A program made the translations under genes and the position numbers. This document shows, in pieces, positions 23,298-32,436 of a stretch of 64,000 nucleotides of DNA. Source of the DNA: Paenibacillus silvae (lineage in GTDB: Bacteria; Bacillota; Bacilli; Paenibacillales; Paenibacillaceae); contig NZ_BMFU01000002.1 of assembly GCF_014639235.1 (NCBI RefSeq), positions 638,361 to 702,360 on the forward strand, written 5' to 3'. Within the stretch, counting starts at the first letter, position 1. Each line of letters opens with the position of its first letter. The notes below the pieces were generated by a model. The model made no database searches, was not told the DNA's origin, and worked only from the letters and a program-made list of their open reading frames with translations.

Positions 23298-26123
23298 TCA
23301 CTCAACTTGAAAAGATAGAGTAAAATGATGTCGACCCGGGGCCAGCTCGTGAATACGCGACAGCTTTGCTGCCGAAGCCATAACCGAGGGAAGCACAAGT
23401 GTAGCCGTCGTTCCTTCTGGAATTTCCACCTGAAGTTGAAGCCCTGCATCCTGTTTCTTCCAGGAGGAAGATATAAGACCATATGTCGTTCTAAGCGAAG
23501 CACTAACGGCATTCAGCTTGGACGGAATACAAGGCTCAATCCATATTTTCTGATACCCTGGAGCATCCGGTCTTATGCCCGCCAGTCTTGTGTAAAAAGA
23601 GGCACTGATCCCCCCGAACATGGCATGATCATGGGAATGCATCCCGCCCTTCTCACTCCACTGCTCCCACAGTGTTGTGGCTCCGCGTTCAATCTGATAT
23701 CCAAACCCCGGGTATTCTTTTTTGCTTAGAAGTGCATAGGCCACATCGATGTGACCGTAATCTGCCAGTACATCCAACACGTATCTTGTACCGTAAATGC
23801 CTGTACCGAGGTGCCCGTTTTTCTCCGCAATGGATTGTACCAGCCTGTTCACGGCAGAAACGCGTTGCTTTACGGGTACCATGCCGTAGGCAAGCGGCAG
23901 AAGCTGAGCGGTCTGTGAGCCGCTGCCGTAGATGCCGTCACCTGAATGGAAGCGACGCTGGAAGGCTTGATTGATATGATCAGCCAATTTCCTGTAATAA
24001 TGGAGGTCTGAATCGATGCCTAAAACAGCTGCTGCTTCGGCAGTAATCGAAGTTATTTTGTAATACACACTGGTATTCACCAGCTCTACCTCATGAAAAT
24101 AGTTCTCCCAGCCATCCTCGTTAGGAGGACACCAGTCACCAAAGCCGTCCTTTACCACATGCTCAGGCCACTTCTCATGCAAATGGTCTATGTATGCCTT
24201 CATGGATGGATAACTGCGGCTTAATGCGTCAAGATCGTTATAATGCTGATAGAGATACCATGGAAGCGAAACCTTGTCTCCGCTCCAGTCGGGATTGGTC
24301 ATGCTGTCTTCAATATCATCCAGCCATTTGCGGTAATAACGCTGCATATTGAAGTGGTGCATGCCTGATTCCTCCACGACCGCAGAATCCATGAGACAAG
24401 GGGTACGTTCATCACGCTGACAACAGTCCGTCGGGATGCTCATCAGATTATTGAGATAGGACCAGCGAATGTTGCGGTACAGTTGGTTAAGCCTTTCATC
24501 CGAACTCTCAAAAGTTCCTGTCTGTTCAACATCGGTATGAATCGAAACAGCCTCAATCGAAACCCGGCTTGATCCTGCGCTGACCTCTACATACCGAAAG
24601 CCATGATACGTGAAGCGCGGTTCATAACGCTCTTCGCCATCTCCACGGAGAATATAAGTGTCGGCTGCTTTGGCATTTCGATTCGTCCAGGGGTCAATAT
24701 CACCTGTTTCATCCACAAGTTCACTGTATCTCAGTCTCACTTCACTTCCTGCACGGCCTTTTACTTGTATTCGAGCCCATCCTGCGATGTTCTGTCCAAA
24801 ATCGTAGACATTGACACCGGGACGGGGATGAAAGACAGCTACCGGTTTCAGCGGTGTAAAAGTGGTAATGGGAGGCTGATGATTTTCTACAAGCTCGCCT
24901 TCAGGCGAATCAGCTGTTACAGCGTTTGACCAATCATCATTGGTAATAAAACCGGGACGGTTCCAGCCGTTATACTCTAAACGGGCATCATAGAACTCCC
25001 CGTCATAGATATCATTGGCAAGAATCGGACTCGGGGCACACGACCAGGATTCGTCCGTGACAATGGTCTGCGTGCTACCATCCTCGAAGCGGAGGTCAAG
25101 CTGCAGGATCAGCGCTTTATCCCGATTCCATTTCCACCCCCAACGGGAATAATTAAAATAGTAGCCGTTCCCTAGCCACACACCGAGTACATTTTCCTTC
25201 TCATGGAGCAATTCCGTTACGTCATATGTGTCATAAAGCATTCTTTGTTTGTACGGCGTGTTGGCTGGAGCCAGAACGCGATGATCGGAACGCTCGCCAT
25301 TGATATAAAGTTCGTACCACCCCAGTGAATATATGCGTAATCTGGCTTCAATCGGTGGTGAGGGCAAGACTATTGTTTTACGAAACAATGGACTGTCTAC
25401 CGGTACCGGGGTGCTGCAGATAGACAGCATATTCTCTTCTAGCACCAATCCGTTCCCTGAAGCATGGATGGTCCCTGCTGAACAATGAGTGGTCTGTGGA
25501 TCATAAAAGCGGTTGGAATATAACACGCGGCCATCGGAGCCTGTGAGCTTCAAATCACGAAATATAGCCTTCTGTCCGTCTTTTGTCCGAAAACCAATCC
25601 TCCCCCGATCAGAAGCTGCCTTGCAGCCATACGTTTGCTGTTCATTAATCGTAATCTGCCAATCATCTCCGATTGTATTGATCTTGAGTCGCATGTACGC
25701 CGATTGCTCTGCGTTTTGAGGTAAACGAAATTCCCCCAATGTATGATGTACACCTTCCTCAATACGATAAATGTTCATTAAGGAATGACGGGCATGCGAA
25801 GAATGTTCTGTTTCCTGCTCGTTCAGATTGCAACAGAGTTCAACACCACAATGATGCTGCTCATCCTGATAACCAAACAGAAATGAAGCACCGCCAGTTT
25901 CCACACAAACAATCACCTCAACCTGATATGAGGTCCATTCAGCAGCATCACATGCCGAACGGGTAATCCACCGGGCAAGCCATGGCTTCGATTTATTTTC
26001 ATACCTCTTCGCCAGCTCAACTGGCTCTTGGGCCAACGTTACCCATTCGCTCACCGCTACCCGTTCTGCGTCTCCAGTCTTTTCCGATGTTCCGCTTGCT
26101 CCAGTTATCTTCATTGATGTCAT
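23298..26123 (-). CDS. GH78 alpha-L-rhamnosidase
   Basis: 941 residues without signal peptide. An N-terminal jelly-roll region (about 30-200, including a laminin-G-like insert) is followed by a second beta domain with GWYELYINGERSDHRVLAP and NVLGVWLGNGYY. The (alpha/alpha)6 barrel starts near residue 500; PTDCCQRDERTPCLMDS near 570 is the catalytic acid region of GH78, and GATTLWEQWSEKGGMHSHDH near 830 is the other signature loop. It would remove L-rhamnose from imported oligosaccharides. It lies 21 bp after the GH2 gene and 31 bp before fucI. Confidence 0.9.
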   Translation of the reverse strand: MTSMKITGASGTSEKTGDAERVAVSEWVTLAQEPVELAKRYENKSKPWLARWITRSACDAAEWTSYQVEVIVCVETGGASFLFGYQDEQHHCGVELCCNLNEQETEHSSHARHSLMNIYRIEEGVHHTLGEFRLPQNAEQSAYMRLKINTIGDDWQITINEQQTYGCKAASDRGRIGFRTKDGQKAIFRDLKLTGSDGRVLYSNRFYDPQTTHCSAGTIHASGNGLVLEENMLSICSTPVPVDSPLFRKTIVLPSPPIEARLRIYSLGWYELYINGERSDHRVLAPANTPYKQRMLYDTYDVTELLHEKENVLGVWLGNGYYFNYSRWGWKWNRDKALILQLDLRFEDGSTQTIVTDESWSCAPSPILANDIYDGEFYDARLEYNGWNRPGFITNDDWSNAVTADSPEGELVENHQPPITTFTPLKPVAVFHPRPGVNVYDFGQNIAGWARIQVKGRAGSEVRLRYSELVDETGDIDPWTNRNAKAADTYILRGDGEERYEPRFTYHGFRYVEVSAGSSRVSIEAVSIHTDVEQTGTFESSDERLNQLYRNIRWSYLNNLMSIPTDCCQRDERTPCLMDSAVVEESGMHHFNMQRYYRKWLDDIEDSMTNPDWSGDKVSLPWYLYQHYNDLDALSRSYPSMKAYIDHLHEKWPEHVVKDGFGDWCPPNEDGWENYFHEVELVNTSVYYKITSITAEAAAVLGIDSDLHYYRKLADHINQAFQRRFHSGDGIYGSGSQTAQLLPLAYGMVPVKQRVSAVNRLVQSIAEKNGHLGTGIYGTRYVLDVLADYGHIDVAYALLSKKEYPGFGYQIERGATTLWEQWSEKGGMHSHDHAMFGGISASFYTRLAGIRPDAPGYQKIWIEPCIPSKLNAVSASLRTTYGLISSSWKKQDAGLQLQVEIPEGTTATLVLPSVMASAAKLSRIHELAPGRHHFTLSFQVE

Positions 26124-26144
26124 CTTGCTGCTCCCTCCTGTCAG

Positions 26145-29100
26145 TCAGCTTTGGCGCAAAGGATGTGCTTTGTGTTTCTGCATGCTTCGCGTCACCTCAG
26201 GTGCATTCCAGGCACTTATGGTCACTTCATGCAAACTCGTATCGGCCAACGCTTCATAAGCAATCCACCGTTCTTCGCCTGGAGATAGTCCAAAATCATT
26301 ATCGTCCAGGTAACTGCTCCATTCATCGGGAAAATGGTGCACCATTACTCGAATCGCAGGCACGCTCCCTGTATTGCGAACGACAATGTAACCTCCCTTG
26401 TCGTGTTCGGTCAGCATAAACCATTCCAGCGTGGTAGAAGGCAGTTCACGCATCGGTGCATTGGAGAGTTCTCTATACAACCTGAAAGCACGCTCTGCCT
26501 CGGCACCGGAGTATTCGTTGGCATCATGACGGTGCTCCTGCTCGAAGGTCAGCAGCTCTGCTGTCTTCGGCTGGGCATTAAACCAGTACCACTGATCTGC
26601 GATCAACTCTCCATCTTCTGCACGAAGAGCTATGTGGATTAGGAACGGCTGAATGGCTGAAGCTTCCGGCAGACAGACTTCCAGCGTTTCAATAAGAGTC
26701 ACCTGCCCTGGTGATACTGTTAAAGATGGGTAATTGCACGCCATTATTTCAGCAAGCTGGCTGTTGTACATCTTGACCTGAACCGTTGCATCTGCAAGTG
26801 TCTCAAGCGAATCATTCGCCAGATGAAGCCCTGCCTGAAACAAATCGCCCGCTTGCCAGCCTTCCAGTCTGGAAACGGTAACAAAAGCATTTTGCGGACG
26901 AGAAGCCTGCTTTGCCCGATAGTAGGAGAGCTTGGCTGTGCCGTAATAGTCAATCACTGCCCATGAATGTCCAGGAAAGCAATCCGTGAATTTGTAATAC
27001 CAGAAGCCGCTCTTGTCCTTTCCCGCTCCTGCACGCTGCAGATCAGCAGTAAAACGAATCCCGTCACCTTGCGCGGTCTGTGAATAGGTGATGTAATCCT
27101 GCCAGCTCCGAATCGGACCATATGCTGCATAACGCATGACTTTGATGACATCCTTCAGGCTAAACTGATGAAAATGGGCCTTCCACCCCCTGCTCTCTTC
27201 GGTCGGCGGAAAAGAGGATAACGCTTCTTCCGGCATATACCGCAAGCAACTGGAGACATTGGTCTGGCTCGGGATTCCAAATTCGCCATAGAACACGGAC
27301 GGCATCGCGAGCGTTGCTTCATCCAGCGGTTCACCGCCATGGTAGACATTCCAGTTATGCGCACTCCCTGCCCATGGATCGGTTCGGTGGAACGGACGTG
27401 ACGGGTCATACTCGCGGCAGCGCTTGCCAACCAGAAAAAGACCTTCATCCGCCCCGCCATGTGCACCATTCTCATTGCCTCCACCCCACATGATCAAGGA
27501 AGCATGATTCCGCAACCGTTTAACCGAAAGCACGGTCTGACGGTCAATGACACCGAGATCTGTCAAGGGAGCGTCAGGCGGTCCCCAGCAAAGCGGGAAT
27601 TCCTGGTATACCATAATGCCTTTCTGATCACACAAGTCATAAAATTCATCTCTTTCCACCAATCCGCCGCCCCATGCCCGAAGCATCTGCACATGCCCTC
27701 TTCGAGCCAGCTCAAGCAGGCGTTCATACTGACCTTCCTTCCGCGTCAGCATAACATCAGGCCAGCACCAATTAGCCCCCTTGATAAACATTGGCTCGCC
27801 ATTGATCACAAACTGCCAACGATAATCGGTTTCGGGCTTAGCGCCTCTCATAGGCCGCATCTTGATCGTGCGAATCCCAAAAGTAGTTCGAGCTTCTCTT
27901 ACGCGAACGGCCTGTTCCTGTGACTCAGCCTTCTGAATACCTGATTCGATCGTAGAAGTAAAACTCGAACCCATTTCATGTGCAGAATTCCCGGTGCCCA
28001 TATTTATATGTTGGTGTCTGCAGTGAGTAGCCCCTAACACAAGCTCATAAAGCGGTTGATCGCCGTATCCCGAGGGCCACCATATATTCGGATTGCTGAT
28101 GGCAAGCACTGTACTGAATTTACTTCTCCCATAGGCAACCTCAATTGAACAGGTGAACCGATGATCATCGCAGGTCAGCCTTTCATCTGCAATTGGATCG
28201 GCAGAATCGTTTGCACTTCGGGCAGACGAATTGGAATTCACATTTTTCAGCTGAATTAAACCTTCAATCGTGATATGAGCGTGCTCTGTCAGGCTGCTTT
28301 CGGTTGTAAATTCCAGTTGAAGCCGTGCTTCATCGGGCGTACAGGATAACGTTGTAACATAGGGATCAATCAGGGCAATATCGGCATGAGCTGTAACCCT
28401 CACATCCTTCCAGATGCCAAGAGAGATCAGATGACCGTAATGCCAGCCAAAGCCTGGGCTTGGTTTCATGAGACCATTCCAGCTTTGGGGCGCCGGATCA
28501 ATACGAACAACAAGCACATTGGCTTCATTCGATCGCACCAGACCTGTAATATCGAGCATCGGACCGCCAAACATGCCCTGATGATGTCCAAGTGATATGC
28601 CATTGAGAAACACTGTTCCTGAGTAATCTATGCCGTCAAACTGTAAGGAAAGCCGTCTTCCCTCCCACATGGCAGGCAGCTCAAACGTTGTTGCAAACCA
28701 CCATTCCATGCATTCCACACGTGTTCTGCGGAACCAGACCGGGGTTTCCTGCGGGGTGCCATGCTGTTCAAGTTCATCTATCGTGTTGGTATTCCAGTGC
28801 GGATCATGCATGGCTCCAAGATCGACGAGCGCCTGCTGTACCGTGGTGGGAACCTGAACCTCCAGCCAATCCTTCCGAGCATGACCAGGCTCATACCAAC
28901 GCTCTCGCATGCCTTCACTTGCTTTGGCTTTTCGTCCAAACCAGCCCGTGGAGGGGGAAGGATCACCATGATCAGCGGCTTCTCCTCCCTTCATTCGCCA
29001 GGTACCGAACAGCAGCAATGAATCTTCTGAAGGGAGCATGTTATTTTCAACGGGTGAACCTTGTTCCTGATTTTTCGTGACAGGCTGCATTTCACTGTTT

Positions 29101-29285
29101 ATTTTGCGGACAGGCATACGGCTGTCCATCTCCACCCATGCGTCGCCGTGGAGCGAAGAGCGCGCATAAACCTCATCCTGGATTTCGTCCAGAAATCGCT
29201 TCCCTTTTGATGAATGGTAATACGAGATGTTTGTCATCGTGTGCACACTCCATTCATGTTCTGTAGGCTGTCGTTCCAGCTTCAT
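26145..29285 (-). CDS. Large GH2-family beta-glycosidase (mannosidase/glucuronidase-like)
   Basis: 1046 residues from the ATG at 29285, 4 bp after the stop of the upstream gene; an ATG at 29237 with GGAGTG 8 bases upstream is an equally plausible start. The sugar-binding jelly roll is seen in DYSGTVFLNGISLGHHQGMF, and the TIM barrel in LRAWGGGLVERDEFYDLCDQ. The acid/base Glu lies in MWGGGNEN (about residue 605) and the nucleophile in VFYGEFGIPS (about 668). Overall it is nearest the beta-mannosidase branch of GH2, but the substrate is open; GH2 enzymes also remove beta-glucuronic acid and other beta-linked sugars. It has no signal peptide and is therefore cytoplasmic. Confidence 0.82.
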   Translation of the reverse strand: MKLERQPTEHEWSVHTMTNISYYHSSKGKRFLDEIQDEVYARSSLHGDAWVEMDSRMPVRKINSEMQPVTKNQEQGSPVENNMLPSEDSLLLFGTWRMKGGEAADHGDPSPSTGWFGRKAKASEGMRERWYEPGHARKDWLEVQVPTTVQQALVDLGAMHDPHWNTNTIDELEQHGTPQETPVWFRRTRVECMEWWFATTFELPAMWEGRRLSLQFDGIDYSGTVFLNGISLGHHQGMFGGPMLDITGLVRSNEANVLVVRIDPAPQSWNGLMKPSPGFGWHYGHLISLGIWKDVRVTAHADIALIDPYVTTLSCTPDEARLQLEFTTESSLTEHAHITIEGLIQLKNVNSNSSARSANDSADPIADERLTCDDHRFTCSIEVAYGRSKFSTVLAISNPNIWWPSGYGDQPLYELVLGATHCRHQHINMGTGNSAHEMGSSFTSTIESGIQKAESQEQAVRVREARTTFGIRTIKMRPMRGAKPETDYRWQFVINGEPMFIKGANWCWPDVMLTRKEGQYERLLELARRGHVQMLRAWGGGLVERDEFYDLCDQKGIMVYQEFPLCWGPPDAPLTDLGVIDRQTVLSVKRLRNHASLIMWGGGNENGAHGGADEGLFLVGKRCREYDPSRPFHRTDPWAGSAHNWNVYHGGEPLDEATLAMPSVFYGEFGIPSQTNVSSCLRYMPEEALSSFPPTEESRGWKAHFHQFSLKDVIKVMRYAAYGPIRSWQDYITYSQTAQGDGIRFTADLQRAGAGKDKSGFWYYKFTDCFPGHSWAVIDYYGTAKLSYYRAKQASRPQNAFVTVSRLEGWQAGDLFQAGLHLANDSLETLADATVQVKMYNSQLAEIMACNYPSLTVSPGQVTLIETLEVCLPEASAIQPFLIHIALRAEDGELIADQWYWFNAQPKTAELLTFEQEHRHDANEYSGAEAERAFRLYRELSNAPMRELPSTTLEWFMLTEHDKGGYIVVRNTGSVPAIRVMVHHFPDEWSSYLDDNDFGLSPGEERWIAYEALADTSLHEVTISAWNAPEVTRSMQKHKAHPLRQS

Positions 29286-29289
29286 GATC

Positions 29290-32200
29290 TCAATATGTTC
29301 TGTGTACGAGCACAGGATGATATCCTTGGGGCACTTCCATAACAACCTCAATTTCTTTTGGAGCCACAACCTCCAATTTGAAAACAGATTCACCTGACTC
29401 CTCACGAATCTCCCACTTCACATCAATTCTTCCGTTCTTGGGAAGGGGTACCGCTCCCTTGGCCCATTGCAGATCGCCGGGCTGCGGTGCGACCCGAATA
29501 GCGGTCCAGCCGTCAGCAGCAGGTCGAACCCCGAGTACAACAGCGCCTAAAAAGTACCCTGCCGCAGCTGACCAGGCATGGCAATGACTGCGTGTCAGAT
29601 CTTTAGAACTCGGTCTGTTCTCCTTGAATCCCGGATACATTTCCCAGCAGGTTGTCGCCTCATGTTTCACCATCTCGCCAAACTTCTCACGCATATCCCG
29701 AAGCAGCATATCGGTCTGACCCATCAGCACTAGCGCTTCATAATAAAAGAACGTCATAAACGGACTTCCAATCGCTACAAAATCATCCGGTGGTGAAGTC
29801 AGATACGCGGCAAGCTTCTCCTTGCGCTCATCAGCGGCAACTCCCGTAATCAATGCCATCACCTGGGTCTGCATACTAAATGTGCTGGATGGTGAACCGT
29901 TAGCATGAATGCAGTCGATAAAAGCCTGACGTTCCTCATTCCACAGGTGTTTGTTGATGGCACAAGACAAATGCTGGGACATGGAGTCGTAATACACGGC
30001 CTGCTCTTCACATCCAGCGAGCTCAGCCAATCGTGCTGCATCCGCCAGCGTACGTACCAGAATGACATTTTGATGGGTAACCGTCCCATCATTAGGCTGC
30101 TCCATCGGGGCCCAGTCAAGCAGATTCCATGCGTGTATGGATAACAGCCCCCGCTCATCAATATGCTGAAGAAAATGATCAAGTGTGTATTTCACCTTGG
30201 GCCAGATTTGCGCTGCAAAATTCCTGTTTCCCGTATGACGTGTGTACTCGAGACAGGCCGTTATCCAGAAAAACGTCCAGTTCGGAATGACACTGCTCCA
30301 TCCGCTGGGCACCTGATTCACATAAAGCGGTGTCTGTTTGCTGGAGCCAGGCACGAGTTCAAGACAATGTTTAACGATGTCCGTTGCACCAAATACATAA
30401 TAGTTAACCAGCGCTTCATTTCGGCTGTCACCAACCCAGAAAACCTGCTCGTAAGCCGGGCAGTCCACAAATGTATCCTCCATGCATAGCCGGGTTGTAT
30501 GTTTGCTGATCTCCCAAATATCATTCAAGAGCGGATCGGAGCTGTGGAAGCGTCCAATCTCGACCACCGGATAGTTGCTCTGCACCAGATTGGCACTAAA
30601 CAGCCGCAGCGGTCCGGTGTTCCCGTGGATCGTAAGCATCAGATACCGAAGGCCGCGCCGTACAGGAGATGCATAGCTTTGTCTGCCTTCACGGCAAATA
30701 TAGCGCAGTGTGTTATCAACCCCGAAGGTGTCCTGCCGCAACCCGCCATCCATATACTCGAAACCGTAGGCATCAATAACAGCACCTTTCGGTGCGTCTA
30801 CATCCAATCTCAGATAACCTGACCATTCACGCCCGAAATCTATAATCAGTTCAGTGCCTTTTCCCTCAATCATTGCGGGAATGATGGCCGCTGACCGATT
30901 GGCGAAGCAAACCTGCTGTATAACAGATGTGACGGGACGCGATTGTTCATTTCTTTTCCATATGCTGGACGTAAAAATGGAAGTATCAGCGCTTAACATT
31001 TCAGGAAACGGTTTTATCCATTCCCGATATGCTATCAATTCCGAAGGTGAAGCCAATCTGCGGCACTGTTCATACACATCCGCATTTGGAAAATCACTGC
31101 CGTCCAAGGGCCTGCTGCCGCCAAATCCCTGATAGTGGCGAAGCGGACTATGGTTTGGCTGGTGGTCTACGTGTACAAGCGTTGCAAACGGCCCTACAAG
31201 CACAAAGGGGGATTCACCCACGCTCGTTTCATCAAGGGCTGGCGCTGTTACAGTAAATGCAGCTTCACAATCAATCCCGATATGCAATCCGCCGCCATGA
31301 TCCGGGCCGGCCAGCTCAATCAGCAGCAGATTGTCTCCTTTCTCCAGTCTGACCCGCTGCAAACGGCGAGGTTTCTCCCCCTCCATCCCTTCGGTGGCAT
31401 AGTAAACTCCGTTAAGTGTTAACCCCCGAATTGCATGGAACGCGCTGAATAGTCCGATCACCGCCTCTGCTCCGATACTTGCATGTATGACCGCTGCGGC
31501 ATAACCTGCAAAGGATACCGGGTTCGCGTGCATCCTGCTATCTGGCTCCATCGCTTCTCGCACGTCCAGCACATGAGTCCAGGATACAAGAGAGATCTCT
31601 TTTAACGATTCCACCCGCACAGGCCATACTTCTTGCTCTGTAAGTTCGGGAATATCACTCCCGATCAGCTTCGTCCATGGTGCATCTCCGGGTCTTCCGA
31701 TCACCCGCGCAGCTGTCCAGCCCTGCTCCTCGGTATATGGCATCGCCTCTGTTCCAAACCATTCATGCTCCCATTGCCTTGCGTCCATCTGCTCCGTAAA
31801 ACCAAGCTGACAGGACATCCGCGAAACCTTCCGCTCATATCCGGCATACGGAGCCGTTATCCAGGAGGCATCTGTTGCAACGATTAGCTCTCTTGGAAAA
31901 ATGCCTTCCTCTCTCTGAGGATGAATCTGCTCCAATTGAGCCAAAAGCCCTCCTCTTCCGGGTAGATAATTGAAGGTAGCGACACCATAGCTGATTACCA
32001 ATACAGCCAGTATGTTAGAGCCGGGGCGAAGCAAATGTCCAACTTCATGTACACGGTAATTCAGTTCAAACGGCCAGGAACGATTCGGCCCTCTTCCGCA
32101 TAACACACCATTGACATACAATACATATCTGGCATCTGCCGTAATTGTGACCTCTGCACTTCCAGAGTCCCACTGCTGCAAAATGAATTCCTTGCGAAAA

Positions 32201-32334
32201 CAGCGCCATTCATTGCGGGGCCATTCGTCATGCCCTCCCCATATCCAGGAAGCCCGCCACCCGAAATGACCTGCACCGTTTTCATTTTCCTTGCTCGGCA
32301 GCTCCCTCCCGCCAGTTGACAGAGTTTGATCCAT
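29290..32334 (-). CDS. GH78-like alpha-L-rhamnosidase family protein, divergent
   Basis: 1014 residues; the ATG at 32334 (GGGAG about 11 bases upstream) is preferred over one at 32352. N-terminal beta domains carry WRCFRKEFIL, VTITADARYVLYVNGVLCGRGP and RPGSNILAVLVISYG, the usual start of GH78. In the helical barrel the catalytic loop reads VDCPAYEQVFWVGDSRNE near residue 628, instead of the common DCPQRDERxGWTGD, so it belongs to a divergent branch with Glu replacing part of the usual acid motif. The end KNGRIDVKWE matches the GH78 C-terminal beta domain. It is the first enzyme gene after the importer; only 32 bp separate it from a terminator. Confidence 0.8.
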   Translation of the reverse strand: MDQTLSTGGRELPSKENENGAGHFGWRASWIWGGHDEWPRNEWRCFRKEFILQQWDSGSAEVTITADARYVLYVNGVLCGRGPNRSWPFELNYRVHEVGHLLRPGSNILAVLVISYGVATFNYLPGRGGLLAQLEQIHPQREEGIFPRELIVATDASWITAPYAGYERKVSRMSCQLGFTEQMDARQWEHEWFGTEAMPYTEEQGWTAARVIGRPGDAPWTKLIGSDIPELTEQEVWPVRVESLKEISLVSWTHVLDVREAMEPDSRMHANPVSFAGYAAAVIHASIGAEAVIGLFSAFHAIRGLTLNGVYYATEGMEGEKPRRLQRVRLEKGDNLLLIELAGPDHGGGLHIGIDCEAAFTVTAPALDETSVGESPFVLVGPFATLVHVDHQPNHSPLRHYQGFGGSRPLDGSDFPNADVYEQCRRLASPSELIAYREWIKPFPEMLSADTSIFTSSIWKRNEQSRPVTSVIQQVCFANRSAAIIPAMIEGKGTELIIDFGREWSGYLRLDVDAPKGAVIDAYGFEYMDGGLRQDTFGVDNTLRYICREGRQSYASPVRRGLRYLMLTIHGNTGPLRLFSANLVQSNYPVVEIGRFHSSDPLLNDIWEISKHTTRLCMEDTFVDCPAYEQVFWVGDSRNEALVNYYVFGATDIVKHCLELVPGSSKQTPLYVNQVPSGWSSVIPNWTFFWITACLEYTRHTGNRNFAAQIWPKVKYTLDHFLQHIDERGLLSIHAWNLLDWAPMEQPNDGTVTHQNVILVRTLADAARLAELAGCEEQAVYYDSMSQHLSCAINKHLWNEERQAFIDCIHANGSPSSTFSMQTQVMALITGVAADERKEKLAAYLTSPPDDFVAIGSPFMTFFYYEALVLMGQTDMLLRDMREKFGEMVKHEATTCWEMYPGFKENRPSSKDLTRSHCHAWSAAAGYFLGAVVLGVRPAADGWTAIRVAPQPGDLQWAKGAVPLPKNGRIDVKWEIREESGESVFKLEVVAPKEIEVVMEVPQGYHPVLVHRTY

Positions 32335-32366
32335 GTATACATCCGCTCCCATTCCCTGTATGGTTC

Positions 32367-32402
32367 AAAAAAAAGGAGCTAAAACTCCACAGCTTTAGCT
32401 CC
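32367..32402 (-). terminator. Intercistronic terminator between the binding-protein gene and the glycosidase genes
   Basis: GGAGCTAAA pairs perfectly with TTTAGCTCC around a 10-base loop and is followed on the minus strand by TTTTTTTT. It lies between the solute-binding protein and the GH78-like gene, with no room for a promoter behind it. Confidence 0.88.
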
Positions 32403-32436
32403 CCGCATCATGCCCTTCTATTTCGGTCAAGCTGTT

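Noticed and set aside
26334..31422. Many plus-strand open frames of 60-150 codons opposite the GH2 and GH78 genes
   Set aside because: They lie antisense to long, well-supported enzymes, lack ribosome sites and show no protein-family features; they are shadows of GC-rich coding DNA.
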